From CALAMC01 sp964459465 (GTDB taxonomy: Bacteria > Zixibacteria > MSB-5A5 > GN15 > PGXB01), in assembly GCA_964459465.1 (NCBI GenBank), contig CAYWLR010000006.1, positions 1 to 64,000 on the forward strand: 64,000 bases of DNA, in the 5' to 3' direction. Shown in pieces: positions 1 through 9,244 of this stretch. The position numbers were made by a program, and so were the translations under genes. The notes beneath the pieces are model-generated. The model was not told the origin of the DNA. It did no database searches and saw only the letters and a program-made list of their open reading frames with translations. How positions within the stretch are numbered: position 1 is the stretch's first letter; each line of letters opens with the position of its first letter.

Positions 1-120
1 CCGAAAGGCACGCTGCTTGAATATTAAATTTACACAACTCTTGACAAGAACTCTCATCGGTGGAACAAGTAGTAATAAAATAATTAATACATGCCTTGAC
101 ATTTTCATACCCTCCCATTA

Positions 121-477
121 TTATCTAGAGCTTAAATATAAATTCACACTATCAATATCTTCTTCTCCAGCCGGAAGATGTAAGATAGTATCTTTTGTTA
201 TGTACCCATCCTTTCCTATAAATAAGTGTAAATCAGTGGAATCATATGTCGCTGTTATACCATATGACCCATCACTTAAAGTAGTATTAAGATAAGGCGG
301 GTCAGGTGAATACTGATTTATCCAAGCACCTTCAATCGGTTGATTCGAAATTAAATCTCTAATTATTCCCCTAACCATTCGTTCGGGAAAATCATCAATA
401 ATATCAACCGAATTCGAACGTTGATTTAATAGTCCAGATATTAAAATGGCGATTAATGTTATAAAGTTCTTTTTCAT
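121..477 (-). CDS. Small exported protein with carboxypeptidase-regulatory-like fold
   Basis: The 118-residue product starts with a short signal-type segment (MKKNFITLIAILISGLL). It then resembles one carboxypeptidase-regulatory / Ig-like domain: a VRGIIRDLISNQPIEGAWI opening strand, a SDGSYGI turn, and an xLHLPAGEED-type end. Such domains occur in secreted proteins of FCB bacteria as beta-sandwich modules. The ATG at 477 is chosen because AAGGAGATGAG lies just upstream; a frame extension to 501 has no ribosome site. It follows a tiny lipoprotein gene by 13 bases, so the two are probably co-transcribed. No enzymatic residues are visible and the role is unknown. Confidence 0.6.
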   Translation of the reverse strand: MKKNFITLIAILISGLLNQRSNSVDIIDDFPERMVRGIIRDLISNQPIEGAWINQYSPDPPYLNTTLSDGSYGITATYDSTDLHLFIGKDGYITKDTILHLPAGEEDIDSVNLYLSSR

Positions 478-490
478 TTTCTCATCTCCT

Positions 491-622
491 TCAATACCCA
501 AAGCCTGCTAAAACAGGCTGTATTTTGATTAACGGTTCTTCTCTTACGGGATTGGAGCAAGATGATATCAATACCGCCCAGAGGACAACTAACACGAGCA
601 TTATTATTTTGAACTTTTTCAT
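491..622 (-). CDS. Putative 43-residue lipoprotein
   Basis: A very short frame with a lysine-rich start, a hydrophobic stretch (IIMLVLVVLWAVLISSC) and a lipobox ending in Cys22, leaving a mature peptide of about 22 residues. A GGAG ribosome site (CTGGAGAAAAAATG) precedes the ATG at 622. It lies 13 bases upstream of another small exported protein on the same strand. Function unknown. The signal peptide, lipobox and ribosome site support a real gene despite its size; it could also be the decayed N-terminus of a longer lipoprotein. Confidence 0.5.
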   Translation of the reverse strand: MKKFKIIMLVLVVLWAVLISSCSNPVREEPLIKIQPVLAGFGY

Positions 623-1035
623 TTTTTCTCCAGATATCGAAAATTGGGCAATATTTCCGCTCCAAAAGGAGCCTTTTTCCAAAATCTCCCGCCTAATCTA
701 TTTAGGAATTTGATTCTTGCAAAAAAAACACTGAATTCCCCCATGACATCTTACTTACAAAAGATAATTCTTTTATAATCTATTGCCAAGACGAAAAAGG
801 GAGCCATTTGTTTAAGATAGTCGTCATCCCCGATCGCAATTCTGTTAAAAAAAGAAGGGATGCTCTATGACAATTACTGACAATGTAAGATGATACCATG
901 CAATATGATTGTGATTTTAATAGTCGGCGCAGATTCGCGGGTGGCCCAATCTGCACGTAGTGAGGGCCTGCCCCGGCCAAAAAGAGAAGCGGCTTTGCGG
1001 CCGCTTCTTAAGGGGAGGCAATATGAAAACAAACG
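623..1035. other. Intergenic region with a terminator, no gene recognised
   Basis: About 410 bases between two minus-strand transcription units. The right end carries the terminator of the BNR-repeat gene (979-1008). The left part is AT-rich and should hold the promoter of the two small genes at 121-622, but no clear -35/-10 pair was identified. Short open frames here lack ribosome sites and recognisable content. Confidence 0.5.
979..1008 (-). terminator. Rho-independent terminator
   Basis: Read on the minus strand, an 8-bp stem (AGAAGCGG / CCGCTTCT, loop of 8) is followed by CTTTTT. It lies 28 bases past the stop codon of the BNR/dockerin gene. Confidence 0.75.
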
Positions 1036-3234
1036 CTACGGGCAATTCGGCTCCGGCCCGGGCGGCGTGCCATACTTATAATCGATCATATACAATATGT
1101 CGATCAGGTTGACATTGCCGTCGGCATTAACATCACCCGATTCCATCGGACTCGGGGCCGAACCGGGCGGACTGCCATACTTATAGTCTATCAAATAGAG
1201 AATATCTATCAAATTAATGGTTAAATCGCGGTTAACATCGCCGCAAATATATTCGACAAAAGTGAATTCATTGGCCGTTCCGAAATCATTAGTCTCCCCC
1301 CAGCGATTGGTGGCTTTCACCCGCCAGTAATAGCTGATGCCTTCCGAAACCGCATCGGTCGCAGTCAGGGTGGTATCGACTACGGCCTGATAGGTCTTGA
1401 TCAATTCCGGTGTGGCAAAGGATTCCTCGGTGGAAACTTCGACCGTATAGGTTATCTCGCTGGCGACATTGGCTTCCGAGCTCCAGACGAAGGTCGGCAG
1501 AACATCGTTGACCGTGGCTTTGTCGGGCGGGGCAAGAAGATTCGGCTGGTCGGGGATGTGCGTATCGATAAGCAGGGTGTATACCGGTGAGTACTCCGAA
1601 GAATCGAGCGTCGATATTTTGAAAGCTTTCACCCGCCAGTAGAAAATACCGTCATTGCCAAAGGGATACCCGGTTGAGACAGTGTTGGTATCGACCGTCG
1701 TTTGATAGAAGGTATTGATAAAGTCCGGATCGGAAGCCAGTTCGAAACGATAGCGGTCATCATTTGTTTTCCAGGCGCTGGCCCAGGTGAACGTATCGTC
1801 GAAGGTTTTAACGACTTCATTATTGGCTGGAGCAATCAGTCGCGGTTCCAGAAACGGTATCACCCAGTTGGCCCCGAAAACATCCTGATTGCCGTTGCGA
1901 GTGTCGGTCCAGACGGCATTGACATGATCTTTGAAAGCGGTGATGCCGATATACTCGGCGATTTTGCCGGCCCGGAAACTGGCCCGTGCCAGGCTGGGAT
2001 CGGATGACTGGTTTGACACCCGGTGATTGGTCGTGAACGTCTCGCCGCCGTCGAAGGAATAAGCGACATAGGCATCGAAATTGTAGTGATTCGGGTCATT
2101 ACGCTGATCATAGAAGATGCAAAACAGCGTTCCCTCCTGATTGCAGTACAACCAGGGGTGGAACTGGTCATGGATGGCTCCGGGACCGGTCGGATCATCG
2201 TTAATGTATATTGGCTCGGTCCAGGTGACGCCGCCGTCGGATGATTTGATGAATTCGATATTGTAATCCAGAAACTCGGTGTTGGTCATGTCGCGGTCGG
2301 TGTATGAGATATAGAGATTGCCGTCGAACGGCCCATCGGTTATGTCGGCGGCACACATGGGCGAAGAAAAGACATCGATTGCTCCGTCGACGTACGAACC
2401 AAGAGTCCCGGAACCATCGACCCATGTTACCCTTGTCGGTTCGGAAAAAGTCTCCCCGCCATCAGTTGATTTAACCATTTTAATAACATTTCCCAGAGCA
2501 CAATCTTCCTCGTCCACCGAAGTCCAGAAGACATAGGCGGCACCGGTGTTATCGACAAGAGGAAACGCGAATTGTCCGGCGGCGAGATTGTAATATCCGC
2601 ACGATGGGAAATTCAGCGGCGGCCCGATGACGATGGTATCGGTGAATGCGGTCAGGGCGGTGGTCGTTTTTAGAAGCATAATTTGGTTATAAGACTGTGT
2701 CACGTCGAAACGTGCCCAGGCCATGTAAATGTTGCCGTCGTATGGCCCGCCGGTGTTATCGATGGCCATGAACTGCTTATCTTCAAGCTCACCCATGTAA
2801 TTATTGAAAGTAAAAATCGGGAAGGACCAGGTCTGGCCATTATTTGTGGATTTAATAATGGTCAGGCCCGATACGCCGACATTGAGATCATAGTCCATAA
2901 AGCACAAATAAAAATTACCGAAACGGTCAATCTGCATTTCGGGGTCGGATTGAAATGTCCAGGTTTTATCGACCAGCAGCCGATCGGTCCAGGTATTGCC
3001 GCCGTCGTGAGATATGCCCAGTCCGAGCCGCCGATAACCGAGTCGGAAATCGCGCCATAGAGCCATCACGACGGTGCTGTCGACGGGACTGACGCATATG
3101 CGCTCTTCGTTTTGAAGCTGGGGATGCGGCGTTGAAATCTGGTAGTTGGCCGGGGGCGGCGGAGCGGCGGTGACTGCGCTTCCGACCATGAGTATGATAA
3201 GCACAGGGCCAACCACATTTAAGGCTTTGCACAT
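1036..3234 (-). CDS. Secreted BNR-repeat (sialidase-fold) protein with C-terminal dockerin-like module
   Basis: The 732-residue product has a signal peptide, then repeated BNR/Asp-box units typical of a sialidase-fold beta-propeller (SHDGGNTW, STNNGQTWS, STDGGETF, SSDGGVTW, SFDGGETF). Two fibronectin/Ig-like domains with the YWRVKA signature follow. The last ~65 residues form a dockerin type I-like pair: ICGDVNRDLTINLIDILYLID and SGDVNADGNVNLIDILYMID. Dockerins bind cohesins, but no cohesin is present here; in FCB genomes such ends are common on exported proteins. The start at 3234 is set by GGAGG five bases upstream. Catalytic residues of true sialidases were not recognised, so an enzymatic role is unproven. 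A terminator follows. Confidence 0.8.
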   Translation of the reverse strand: MCKALNVVGPVLIILMVGSAVTAAPPPPANYQISTPHPQLQNEERICVSPVDSTVVMALWRDFRLGYRRLGLGISHDGGNTWTDRLLVDKTWTFQSDPEMQIDRFGNFYLCFMDYDLNVGVSGLTIIKSTNNGQTWSFPIFTFNNYMGELEDKQFMAIDNTGGPYDGNIYMAWARFDVTQSYNQIMLLKTTTALTAFTDTIVIGPPLNFPSCGYYNLAAGQFAFPLVDNTGAAYVFWTSVDEEDCALGNVIKMVKSTDGGETFSEPTRVTWVDGSGTLGSYVDGAIDVFSSPMCAADITDGPFDGNLYISYTDRDMTNTEFLDYNIEFIKSSDGGVTWTEPIYINDDPTGPGAIHDQFHPWLYCNQEGTLFCIFYDQRNDPNHYNFDAYVAYSFDGGETFTTNHRVSNQSSDPSLARASFRAGKIAEYIGITAFKDHVNAVWTDTRNGNQDVFGANWVIPFLEPRLIAPANNEVVKTFDDTFTWASAWKTNDDRYRFELASDPDFINTFYQTTVDTNTVSTGYPFGNDGIFYWRVKAFKISTLDSSEYSPVYTLLIDTHIPDQPNLLAPPDKATVNDVLPTFVWSSEANVASEITYTVEVSTEESFATPELIKTYQAVVDTTLTATDAVSEGISYYWRVKATNRWGETNDFGTANEFTFVEYICGDVNRDLTINLIDILYLIDYKYGSPPGSAPSPMESGDVNADGNVNLIDILYMIDYKYGTPPGPEPNCP

Positions 3235-3485
3235 CACAACCTCCAATATTACTGCCTGCTTCGTTACCGGAGTTATCCGGTTATAGCTTATGTTTCTCTG
3301 TAAAAAACCGTAAGGTCAAAAGCCGGTAGGGATGAATAGGAAACGCTATTTGACGGTATCGCAACTACTGTATGGAGGTTAGAACGTTCTGCCAGCTTTT
3401 AGTTTACATCAAGACAGACGCCCGTAAATCATAAGGCCCCATCCCGGACATCGGTCGGCGGGCAGTCCGCCCGGGCCGGGGCGGC

Positions 3486-4925
3486 TCATTTCAACAGCAT
3501 CATCTTGCGTATCTCCGTTTGATTGTCACTTCGCAATCGATAAAAGTACAACCCCGAAGGCATCGCCCGTCCCGATTTATCGGTCCCGTTCCAATAAACC
3601 GAATGCGCTCCGGCCGGTCGGGATTCATTTATCAGTTCCACTATTTCCTGCCCGAGTATATTGAAAACCGAAATATCAATATTGGCACGGCGCTCCAGAT
3701 TGAAGTCTATCCTCGTTTCGGGATTGAAAGGATTGGGATAATTCTGACCAAGTGTAAATTCCCGGGGGACAATATTCTCTCCCTCGCCGATACCCGAAGG
3801 AATATTGATAAGATTAAAAAGTATCGATATGGTAAATTCATCCCGGTTGGCCGTGACAATGTCGATATCCTCGTCGCCGTCGAGGTCGGCCGCGGCCACC
3901 CCTTCGGGTGTTTCGCCGACCGCAATAACATGAGGCGCTCCGAAGGTCCCGTCGCCGTTGTTGGGCAAAATGACCAGTGAACCGCTATATCGGTTGACAA
4001 AGACCAAATCGAAATCATTGTCCAGATCAATGTCCCGGGCAATGATGTGAAAAGGATTTCCGCCATAGGCGCTGTATATGGCGGGGTTTTGAAATGACCC
4101 GTTGCCGTTGCCGAGCATGATCGAAATGGTGTTGCTGCTCTGATTGGCCACAGCCATGTCAATATGAGTGTCGCCGTTGAAGTCGGTGGCCACAAGTGAG
4201 TTTGGCGCCGCCCCGGTAGCGATGGTCCCTCCGGATTCAAACGTCCCTTTGCCGATATTGCGGGCGAGAGTAGTATTATTGCTGGTGAAATTGACAATGG
4301 CCAGATCGATATCATAATCACCGTCATAATCGGCCGGTTGGATGATATGCGGCCCGGTGCCGGTCGGGTAGGTTTTGGCGGGGGCTATAAAACTGGTATC
4401 AAAGTTATTTATAAAAACCGAAAATTTGTTGGTGGCCGTATTGGCGGCGACAAGGTCGAACCGGCTATCGCCGTCAAGGTCGACAGCGCGGACGTCCCAT
4501 AAGGCTGATTCCGTGGTCAGCGTTCTTCTTTCCTCGAAGACCCCCTCGCCGTTGTTATACAGAATTTCCACGGCATAGGGAGATGATTGGGCCGTGACCA
4601 GAATTTCGGGATTTCCATCGCCGTTGATATCCTGCACCAGTACCACGCGCGGATGGATTGGTACGGTATAATTGACCGGGGAAGCAAAGGTGCCATTACC
4701 GTTGTTGAAGAATATGGCCACATTGCGGAGGCCGTAATTCAGAACGACAATGTCATTGTCGCCGTCGCCATCGAGGTCGGCGATATCGACCCCGACCGGT
4801 TCCGCATAATAACCCGGGCCGGTGACAATATCGACGCGCGGGGCGAAAGCTATCTGGGCCGAGACATTGCCAAAGCCGAAAAGGAATAAGATCGGCAGGA
4901 TCATATAAATAGCGTTCTTTTTCAT
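3486..4925 (-). CDS. Secreted VCBS/FG-GAP repeat protein with type IX sorting domain
   Basis: A 479-residue protein with a signal peptide (residues 1-24) and about seven FG-GAP/VCBS-like repeats, each with a calcium-type DxDxDxD loop (DLDGDGDND, DINGDGNPE, DLDGDSRFD, DYDGDYDID, DFNGDTHID, DIDLDNDFD, DLDGDEDID). This predicts an integrin-alpha-like beta-propeller. The final ~85 residues are a type A type IX (Por) sorting domain with the LGQNYPNPFNP motif and a GLYFYRL end, which directs export across the outer membrane and is normally cleaved. The ATG at 4925 is preferred because the signal peptide then begins MKKN; the ribosome site is weak. Adhesion or ligand binding is plausible, but no substrate can be named. 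Confidence 0.85.
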   Translation of the reverse strand: MKKNAIYMILPILFLFGFGNVSAQIAFAPRVDIVTGPGYYAEPVGVDIADLDGDGDNDIVVLNYGLRNVAIFFNNGNGTFASPVNYTVPIHPRVVLVQDINGDGNPEILVTAQSSPYAVEILYNNGEGVFEERRTLTTESALWDVRAVDLDGDSRFDLVAANTATNKFSVFINNFDTSFIAPAKTYPTGTGPHIIQPADYDGDYDIDLAIVNFTSNNTTLARNIGKGTFESGGTIATGAAPNSLVATDFNGDTHIDMAVANQSSNTISIMLGNGNGSFQNPAIYSAYGGNPFHIIARDIDLDNDFDLVFVNRYSGSLVILPNNGDGTFGAPHVIAVGETPEGVAAADLDGDEDIDIVTANRDEFTISILFNLINIPSGIGEGENIVPREFTLGQNYPNPFNPETRIDFNLERRANIDISVFNILGQEIVELINESRPAGAHSVYWNGTDKSGRAMPSGLYFYRLRSDNQTEIRKMMLLK

Positions 4926-5274
4926 ATTTCCGTAGGCCCCCAAAATAGCTTCTGTAGTAATTGTTTCATGAGTCGCTCGTTTCTAATATAGAATTTTCAA
5001 ATTTCTTCGAATTGTATGATAAAAAATGGGAAAATACGATTTTCCTTCGCATTGGGTCGCCGTTTCTTTTTGAGGTTTATTCGGGCCAAGGCCCGAAATC
5101 CATTCACCATAAAAACGGATGGCCCTATTATTTTGTTCTATTATTTAATAAGGCCTGGGGTAATGAATTTAAAACCAGATTCGGTCATAAAATCCCGCTT
5201 GCCTTACGGCAAAATTTTATTATTCTTAACTTGTTGATAAACAATGGAATAAATAAAACGAAAAGGCTTGATAT
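4926..5274. other. Divergent intergenic region with palindrome 5080-5097
   Basis: This 349-base AT-rich spacer separates two divergently transcribed type IX-secreted proteins. It contains a perfect inverted repeat, TTCGGGCC-AA-GGCCCGAA (5080-5097), which could be an operator for both genes or a small hairpin. No run of T follows it on either strand. No convincing -35/-10 pair and no gene were found. Confidence 0.45.
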
Positions 5275-8247
5275 ATGAAATATGTAATCATTGCAATCAT
5301 AGCGATTTCGACATTGACCCCAGCCTCTTTTTCATGGGCCGGGGAAATCGCCCCGAAACTTCTGGAAGCAACGCGCCATCTTGATAACGCGGAACTAATT
5401 CCGGTCATTATTTCGATGGATTCCGATAAAACGCCGGCGGCTTTAAAAGCCGACCTCCAATCGTCCTTTTCCAAACTGGCCGATCGCCACCGGGTCGGAA
5501 TCAATCATCTGAAAAGCTCGGCCTCTTTTTCGCAACGGGATTTGCTGGCATATTTGAATAATCTGGAACGCGACGGTCTGGCGGCCAAAATCAAAAGCCA
5601 CTGGATTATCAATGTCATCACGGCTGATATCGCCGTCGGGCAACTGGAAAATATCGCCGCCCGACCTGATGTTGTCGAAGTGTTTCAGTTTCCCGTTATC
5701 AAGTCCCTGGTTCCCGTCAGTGATAAATATGACGATTATGACAAGGCCTTTGTCGGGGTCGAAGAAAATCTCAAAGCGGTCGGAGCCGATATCGCCTGGG
5801 CGATGGGGTACGACGGCACCGGCCGGGTGGTCTGCTCTTTCGACACCGGCATTTATGGTAATCATCCCGCGCTTGTTAACAAATGGCGCGGTAAAGACGG
5901 CGATTCGCTGGCCTCATGGTTTGACCCTGTCGGCGGCGAGAAAGCGCCTCATACCTATTCAACCACGGTCGATTCATACTGGCACGGTACGCATGTCATG
6001 GGGATTATGGTCGGGCATGAGGAAAGTGCATCATACAAGGATACCATCGGTGTCGCGCCCGGCGCCAAATGGATTTCGGCGGCGGTTATAGACATTCCGG
6101 GCAGTTCCATTATCGATGCTTTCGAGTGGGCGGCCGATCCTGATGGTGACCCCAACACCAGTTCCGACATGCCCGATGTCATCAATCACAGCTGGGGTAT
6201 TCCCAACGAAGATATGGGTTGTGATGCCTATTTCTGGGAGATGATCGACAACACCGAAGCGCTCGGCATTGTCAATATCTTCGCGGCGGGCAACGACGGA
6301 GCACAGGGGGCACAAAGCATCAATAATCCGGCCAACCGGGCCACCGAACCATTCAGCTGTTTTTCGGTGGGAGCTCTGACGGTTATAACCAGCACCGATA
6401 CCCTGATTTCCGCCAGTTCCTCGCGCGGCCCCTCGGACTGCGACGGGACCACAATCAAGCCCAATGTTGTCGCCCCCGGCACCAATATCCGGTCATCGAT
6501 TCCGTCAACGTCTTATGCCGGACGCGGCGGCACGTCGATGGCCGCGCCGCACGTGGCCGGGGCGGTGGCCATACTGCGTCAGGTGGCGCCCGATGCCACG
6601 GTCGATGAAATCAAGCAGGCCTTGGTTGCCGGATGCAGTGATATCGGGCAGACGCTTCCCAATAATGATTACGGTTACGGTTTGATCAAGATTCCGGCGT
6701 CCATCGCCGCCTTGACGGTTGCGTCCAATCCCGACTTGAGGGTGCATTCGTATGATATCGGGGAAGTTAATCCCGGCGGGACGGCTTCGGCCGATGTTGT
6801 CCTCACCAATCGCGGCGGGGTGCTCGACGAAGTTTATGCCAAAATCTCCGGTGGCGCGGGAGTACTTACGTACACCGTCGATTCCCTGTATTTCGGCACG
6901 ATCGCTCTTGGTGCGACGGTGGCCGGACATATCACTTTCGATGCCGTCGTCTCCGACACGGTTACGCCCGGCACGATGTTAAGCCTCGATATGGAATTGC
7001 ATGGTTCCGGCGGATATACCAAGGCCGCCAAATTATATATTATGGTCGGGGTGAAGCCGGAAGTTTCATACTACACTCATAACACCGGACGGATCGTGTT
7101 CGATGTCTCCAATTTCGGGCAGTATGGTTTTGCGCAGTACAGCTTTTATCCGCTGGGCAAAAATGGCTTTGCCTTCGACGGCGTCAATAACATGTACGAA
7201 GCGACGTTCATGGTGGCGACTGATGCCAACCACGTCTCCGACGGCGGCCGCAATGCCGTCCCGGAACCGGATAACGATTTTATGGTAGCTCCCGGCGGCG
7301 ATATGCGGACGTTTTCTCCCGGTGGCAAGGCCAATCAGGAATCATGGTCGATTTTCAACGACAGCAAGGCCGAAAACCCGATCGGGCTGGAAATAACCCA
7401 GAAGACGTACAGCTGGACCGCGACCGAGTATCAGCAGTTTGTCATTATGGAGTACATTATTAAAAATAATTCCGGATCGACTATTAATAATCTTTATGCC
7501 GGGTTATACATCAATTGGGACGCCAATAATTATATTCAATACAATATCGGGGATTATTCGGCCGGCGAAAATCTGGGCTTCATATTTTATAAAAATCCTT
7601 TGGGCACCGATTCCTCGCATTTCCGTGGGACGACGGCGATTTGGCACGAGGCTCCGCTGTCTTATAAAGTAATTACGCAGGCCCAGCAGAGCGGCGCCTT
7701 TTACTTTCTGCCCTGGAGTGAGGCCGATAAATTCGCGGCCATGTCGGGGGGGATTGATGCGGTTTCCATAGACGGCGGGACAACTCTGGATTTGGCGCAT
7801 CTTATCTCAACCGGGCCAACTACAATGACCAACGGTCAGGTCGATACGGCTGTCTTTGCCCTTGTTGCGGCTAATACCCTGGCCGACCTTAAAACACAAG
7901 CTCTGGCCGCGAAAAACCTGTATGAATTGACGCTGGATGTCGAAGAAATCGGGCCGGGCGTTTTGCCGGATGATTTCGTCCTGTATCAAAACTACCCTAA
8001 CCCGTTCAATCCGACGACAACTATAAGTTTTTCCGTGGCCTCTCGCTCCCGGGTCAGCTTAAGTATTTATGATCTTCTGGGCCGCAAGGTGGTCGACCTG
8101 GTCAACGAGGAACTTGGAGCTGGAAGCTATCAGGCGGTCTGGGACGGCACAGATGGCTCCGGGCAGGCGGTTTCTTCGGGAGTGTATTTTTATCACCTGC
8201 AATGCGGTGAGCATGGTCAGGCCAAAAAGATGGTTCTCATGAAATAG
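5275..8247 (+). CDS. Secreted subtilisin-like (S8) serine protease with type IX sorting domain
   Basis: The 990-residue protein has a signal peptide (residues 1-22) and an I9-like propeptide region to about residue 150. The S8 catalytic domain follows with all active-site residues: Asp190 in SFDTG, His237 in WHGTHV, oxyanion Asn340 in AAGNDG and Ser421 in GGTSMAAPHVAGA. The architecture resembles bacillopeptidase F-type enzymes. About 400 residues of beta-rich sequence follow, then a type IX (Por) sorting domain with YQNYPNPFNPTTTISF and a GVYFYHL end. It is likely an extracellular, cell-surface or released protease. It appears monocistronic; a hairpin lies 40 bases downstream. Confidence 0.93.
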   Translation: MKYVIIAIIAISTLTPASFSWAGEIAPKLLEATRHLDNAELIPVIISMDSDKTPAALKADLQSSFSKLADRHRVGINHLKSSASFSQRDLLAYLNNLERDGLAAKIKSHWIINVITADIAVGQLENIAARPDVVEVFQFPVIKSLVPVSDKYDDYDKAFVGVEENLKAVGADIAWAMGYDGTGRVVCSFDTGIYGNHPALVNKWRGKDGDSLASWFDPVGGEKAPHTYSTTVDSYWHGTHVMGIMVGHEESASYKDTIGVAPGAKWISAAVIDIPGSSIIDAFEWAADPDGDPNTSSDMPDVINHSWGIPNEDMGCDAYFWEMIDNTEALGIVNIFAAGNDGAQGAQSINNPANRATEPFSCFSVGALTVITSTDTLISASSSRGPSDCDGTTIKPNVVAPGTNIRSSIPSTSYAGRGGTSMAAPHVAGAVAILRQVAPDATVDEIKQALVAGCSDIGQTLPNNDYGYGLIKIPASIAALTVASNPDLRVHSYDIGEVNPGGTASADVVLTNRGGVLDEVYAKISGGAGVLTYTVDSLYFGTIALGATVAGHITFDAVVSDTVTPGTMLSLDMELHGSGGYTKAAKLYIMVGVKPEVSYYTHNTGRIVFDVSNFGQYGFAQYSFYPLGKNGFAFDGVNNMYEATFMVATDANHVSDGGRNAVPEPDNDFMVAPGGDMRTFSPGGKANQESWSIFNDSKAENPIGLEITQKTYSWTATEYQQFVIMEYIIKNNSGSTINNLYAGLYINWDANNYIQYNIGDYSAGENLGFIFYKNPLGTDSSHFRGTTAIWHEAPLSYKVITQAQQSGAFYFLPWSEADKFAAMSGGIDAVSIDGGTTLDLAHLISTGPTTMTNGQVDTAVFALVAANTLADLKTQALAAKNLYELTLDVEEIGPGVLPDDFVLYQNYPNPFNPTTTISFSVASRSRVSLSIYDLLGRKVVDLVNEELGAGSYQAVWDGTDGSGQAVSSGVYFYHLQCGEHGQAKKMVLMK

Positions 8248-8286
8248 CCGCCAACCCGGCAAACGAAACGCCTTTCTCGGATTTTG

Positions 8287-8318
8287 GGCTTTGTGGTCTG
8301 TTTTTTGTGAACAAAGCC
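8287..8318 (+). terminator. Possible terminator hairpin after the protease gene
   Basis: An 8-bp inverted repeat (GGCTTTGT / ACAAAGCC) encloses a 16-base loop with a run of six T. The T run sits in the loop rather than after the stem, so this is not a textbook intrinsic terminator. Confidence 0.35.
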
Positions 8319-8334
8319 TTGTCGGCGATTTTGC

Positions 8335-8362
8335 TTGACAGGCCGCAGATATTTGCTATACT
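8335..8362 (+). promoter_or_regulatory. Near-consensus sigma-70 promoter of tRNA-Glu
   Basis: TTGACA (8335-8340), a 16-base spacer and TATACT (8357-8362) lie 27 bases upstream of the tRNA. This is a strong vegetative promoter for a stable RNA. Confidence 0.75.
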
Positions 8363-8388
8363 TGCGGGCACGAAATTAGACTTGAAAC

Positions 8389-8462
8389 GTCCCCATCGTC
8401 TAGTTGGTCTAGGACACTGCCCTTTCACGGCGGCAACAGGGGTTCGAATCCCCTTGGGGACG
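8389..8462 (+). tRNA. tRNA-Glu (anticodon TTC)
   Basis: The 74-base gene folds as a standard cloverleaf. The acceptor stem is GTCCCCA (8389-8395) with TGGGGAC (8455-8461) and discriminator G8462. The anticodon stem CTGCC/GGCGG encloses loop CTTTCAC with anticodon TTC at 8424-8426, and the T arm is CAGGGGTTCGAATCCCCTT. The 3' CCA is not encoded; CTTTTTT follows directly and may terminate transcription. Confidence 0.96.
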
Positions 8463-8623
8463 CTTTTTTATGTCAACCAATGGCGTTAATCTTTATCCCA
8501 TGAAATAAAGAATACCAAAGAACCATGGCGCGGCATTTCGGGGAAATCCCGTAACTGCTGGCCATAAAGGCTCTTACGGTATGGCCATCAACGAGAATGC
8601 AGAATGCCGCGGCCTGGCATTGG
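8463..8623. other. Spacer with two inverted repeats
   Basis: AATGCC-7-GGCATT (8603-8621) lies just past the stop codon of the minus-strand cheC copy, and a longer CCGTAA/TTACGG pair lies further on. Neither is followed by a T run on the minus strand, so a terminator role is uncertain. Confidence 0.3.
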
Positions 8624-9244
8624 CTATTTGACTTTAGCGCGGCAGGCGGCCATGGTTTCGACCAGCAGTTCAAATGCTCCGGCGGCAAGCAGGATCAGGA
8701 TATTGCCAATGACGCTTTTCTCATCAATATCAAAATGGGCTCTGGCGTACAGCGAATGCGAGTCGCCTACAAAAGAATTGGCATCGATTGAAGAAAAGCC
8801 CATGATTTCCGGCAATGAACCTTCCCGATAAACCGGCACCTGATATTCAAACCGTTGTCCGATAACATTGGAAATGGTCCCGAGAACGCTATTGGTTAAA
8901 ATGTTGCCGATTTCCAGCAGCGTATCGCCTCGTTCAGCTTCAATCGCCGCCGAATCCATCGCCTCGCCAACCATGCGTTGGGTGAGGGCATTGCCGTTTT
9001 CCCGGGACAGGAGTAAAAGGGCATAACCATTCATGGTGCCATGAAATCGTTGGCAGACGGCGACCAGTTGCGTCGTATTATCGATTTCCAAGTGGGTGTG
9101 CAGGTCGGAAAAATCGGTTACGCCCACGAGGGGTACCTGCATGCGCACCCGATGCCCGACGAGCTCACTCATGACGGAACCGGCTTTGACCGTACCGGCA
9201 TTAATCACTTCCATCAGCATATCACATTGTTCACTCGTCAGCAT
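8624..9244 (-). CDS. cheC: CheC-family CheY-P phosphatase, copy 1
   Basis: The 206-residue product carries both phosphatase motifs of the CheC family, D/S-x3-E-x2-N-x22-P, with exact spacing: Asp8/Glu12/Asn15/Pro38 and Asp107/Glu111/Asn114/Pro137. CheC dephosphorylates CheY-P in the cytoplasm, so two intact sites predict an active enzyme. The ATG at 9244 has GGGAGAAG upstream and overlaps the end of the preceding cheY-like gene by 14 bases, implying translational coupling and a dedicated receiver-phosphatase pair. No cheA, cheW or receptor gene is nearby. A close paralogue lies at 10143-10763. Confidence 0.85.
   Translation of the reverse strand: MLTSEQCDMLMEVINAGTVKAGSVMSELVGHRVRMQVPLVGVTDFSDLHTHLEIDNTTQLVAVCQRFHGTMNGYALLLLSRENGNALTQRMVGEAMDSAAIEAERGDTLLEIGNILTNSVLGTISNVIGQRFEYQVPVYREGSLPEIMGFSSIDANSFVGDSHSLYARAHFDIDEKSVIGNILILLAAGAFELLVETMAACRAKVK

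Noticed and set aside
17..295. 92-codon plus-strand frame at the left edge
   Set aside because: No ribosome site and it overlaps the minus-strand exported-protein gene, which has one.
3420..3485. GC-rich potential hairpin after the VCBS-repeat gene
   Set aside because: The stem (GGCGG/CCGCC) is short and no T run follows on the minus strand, so I do not call a terminator.
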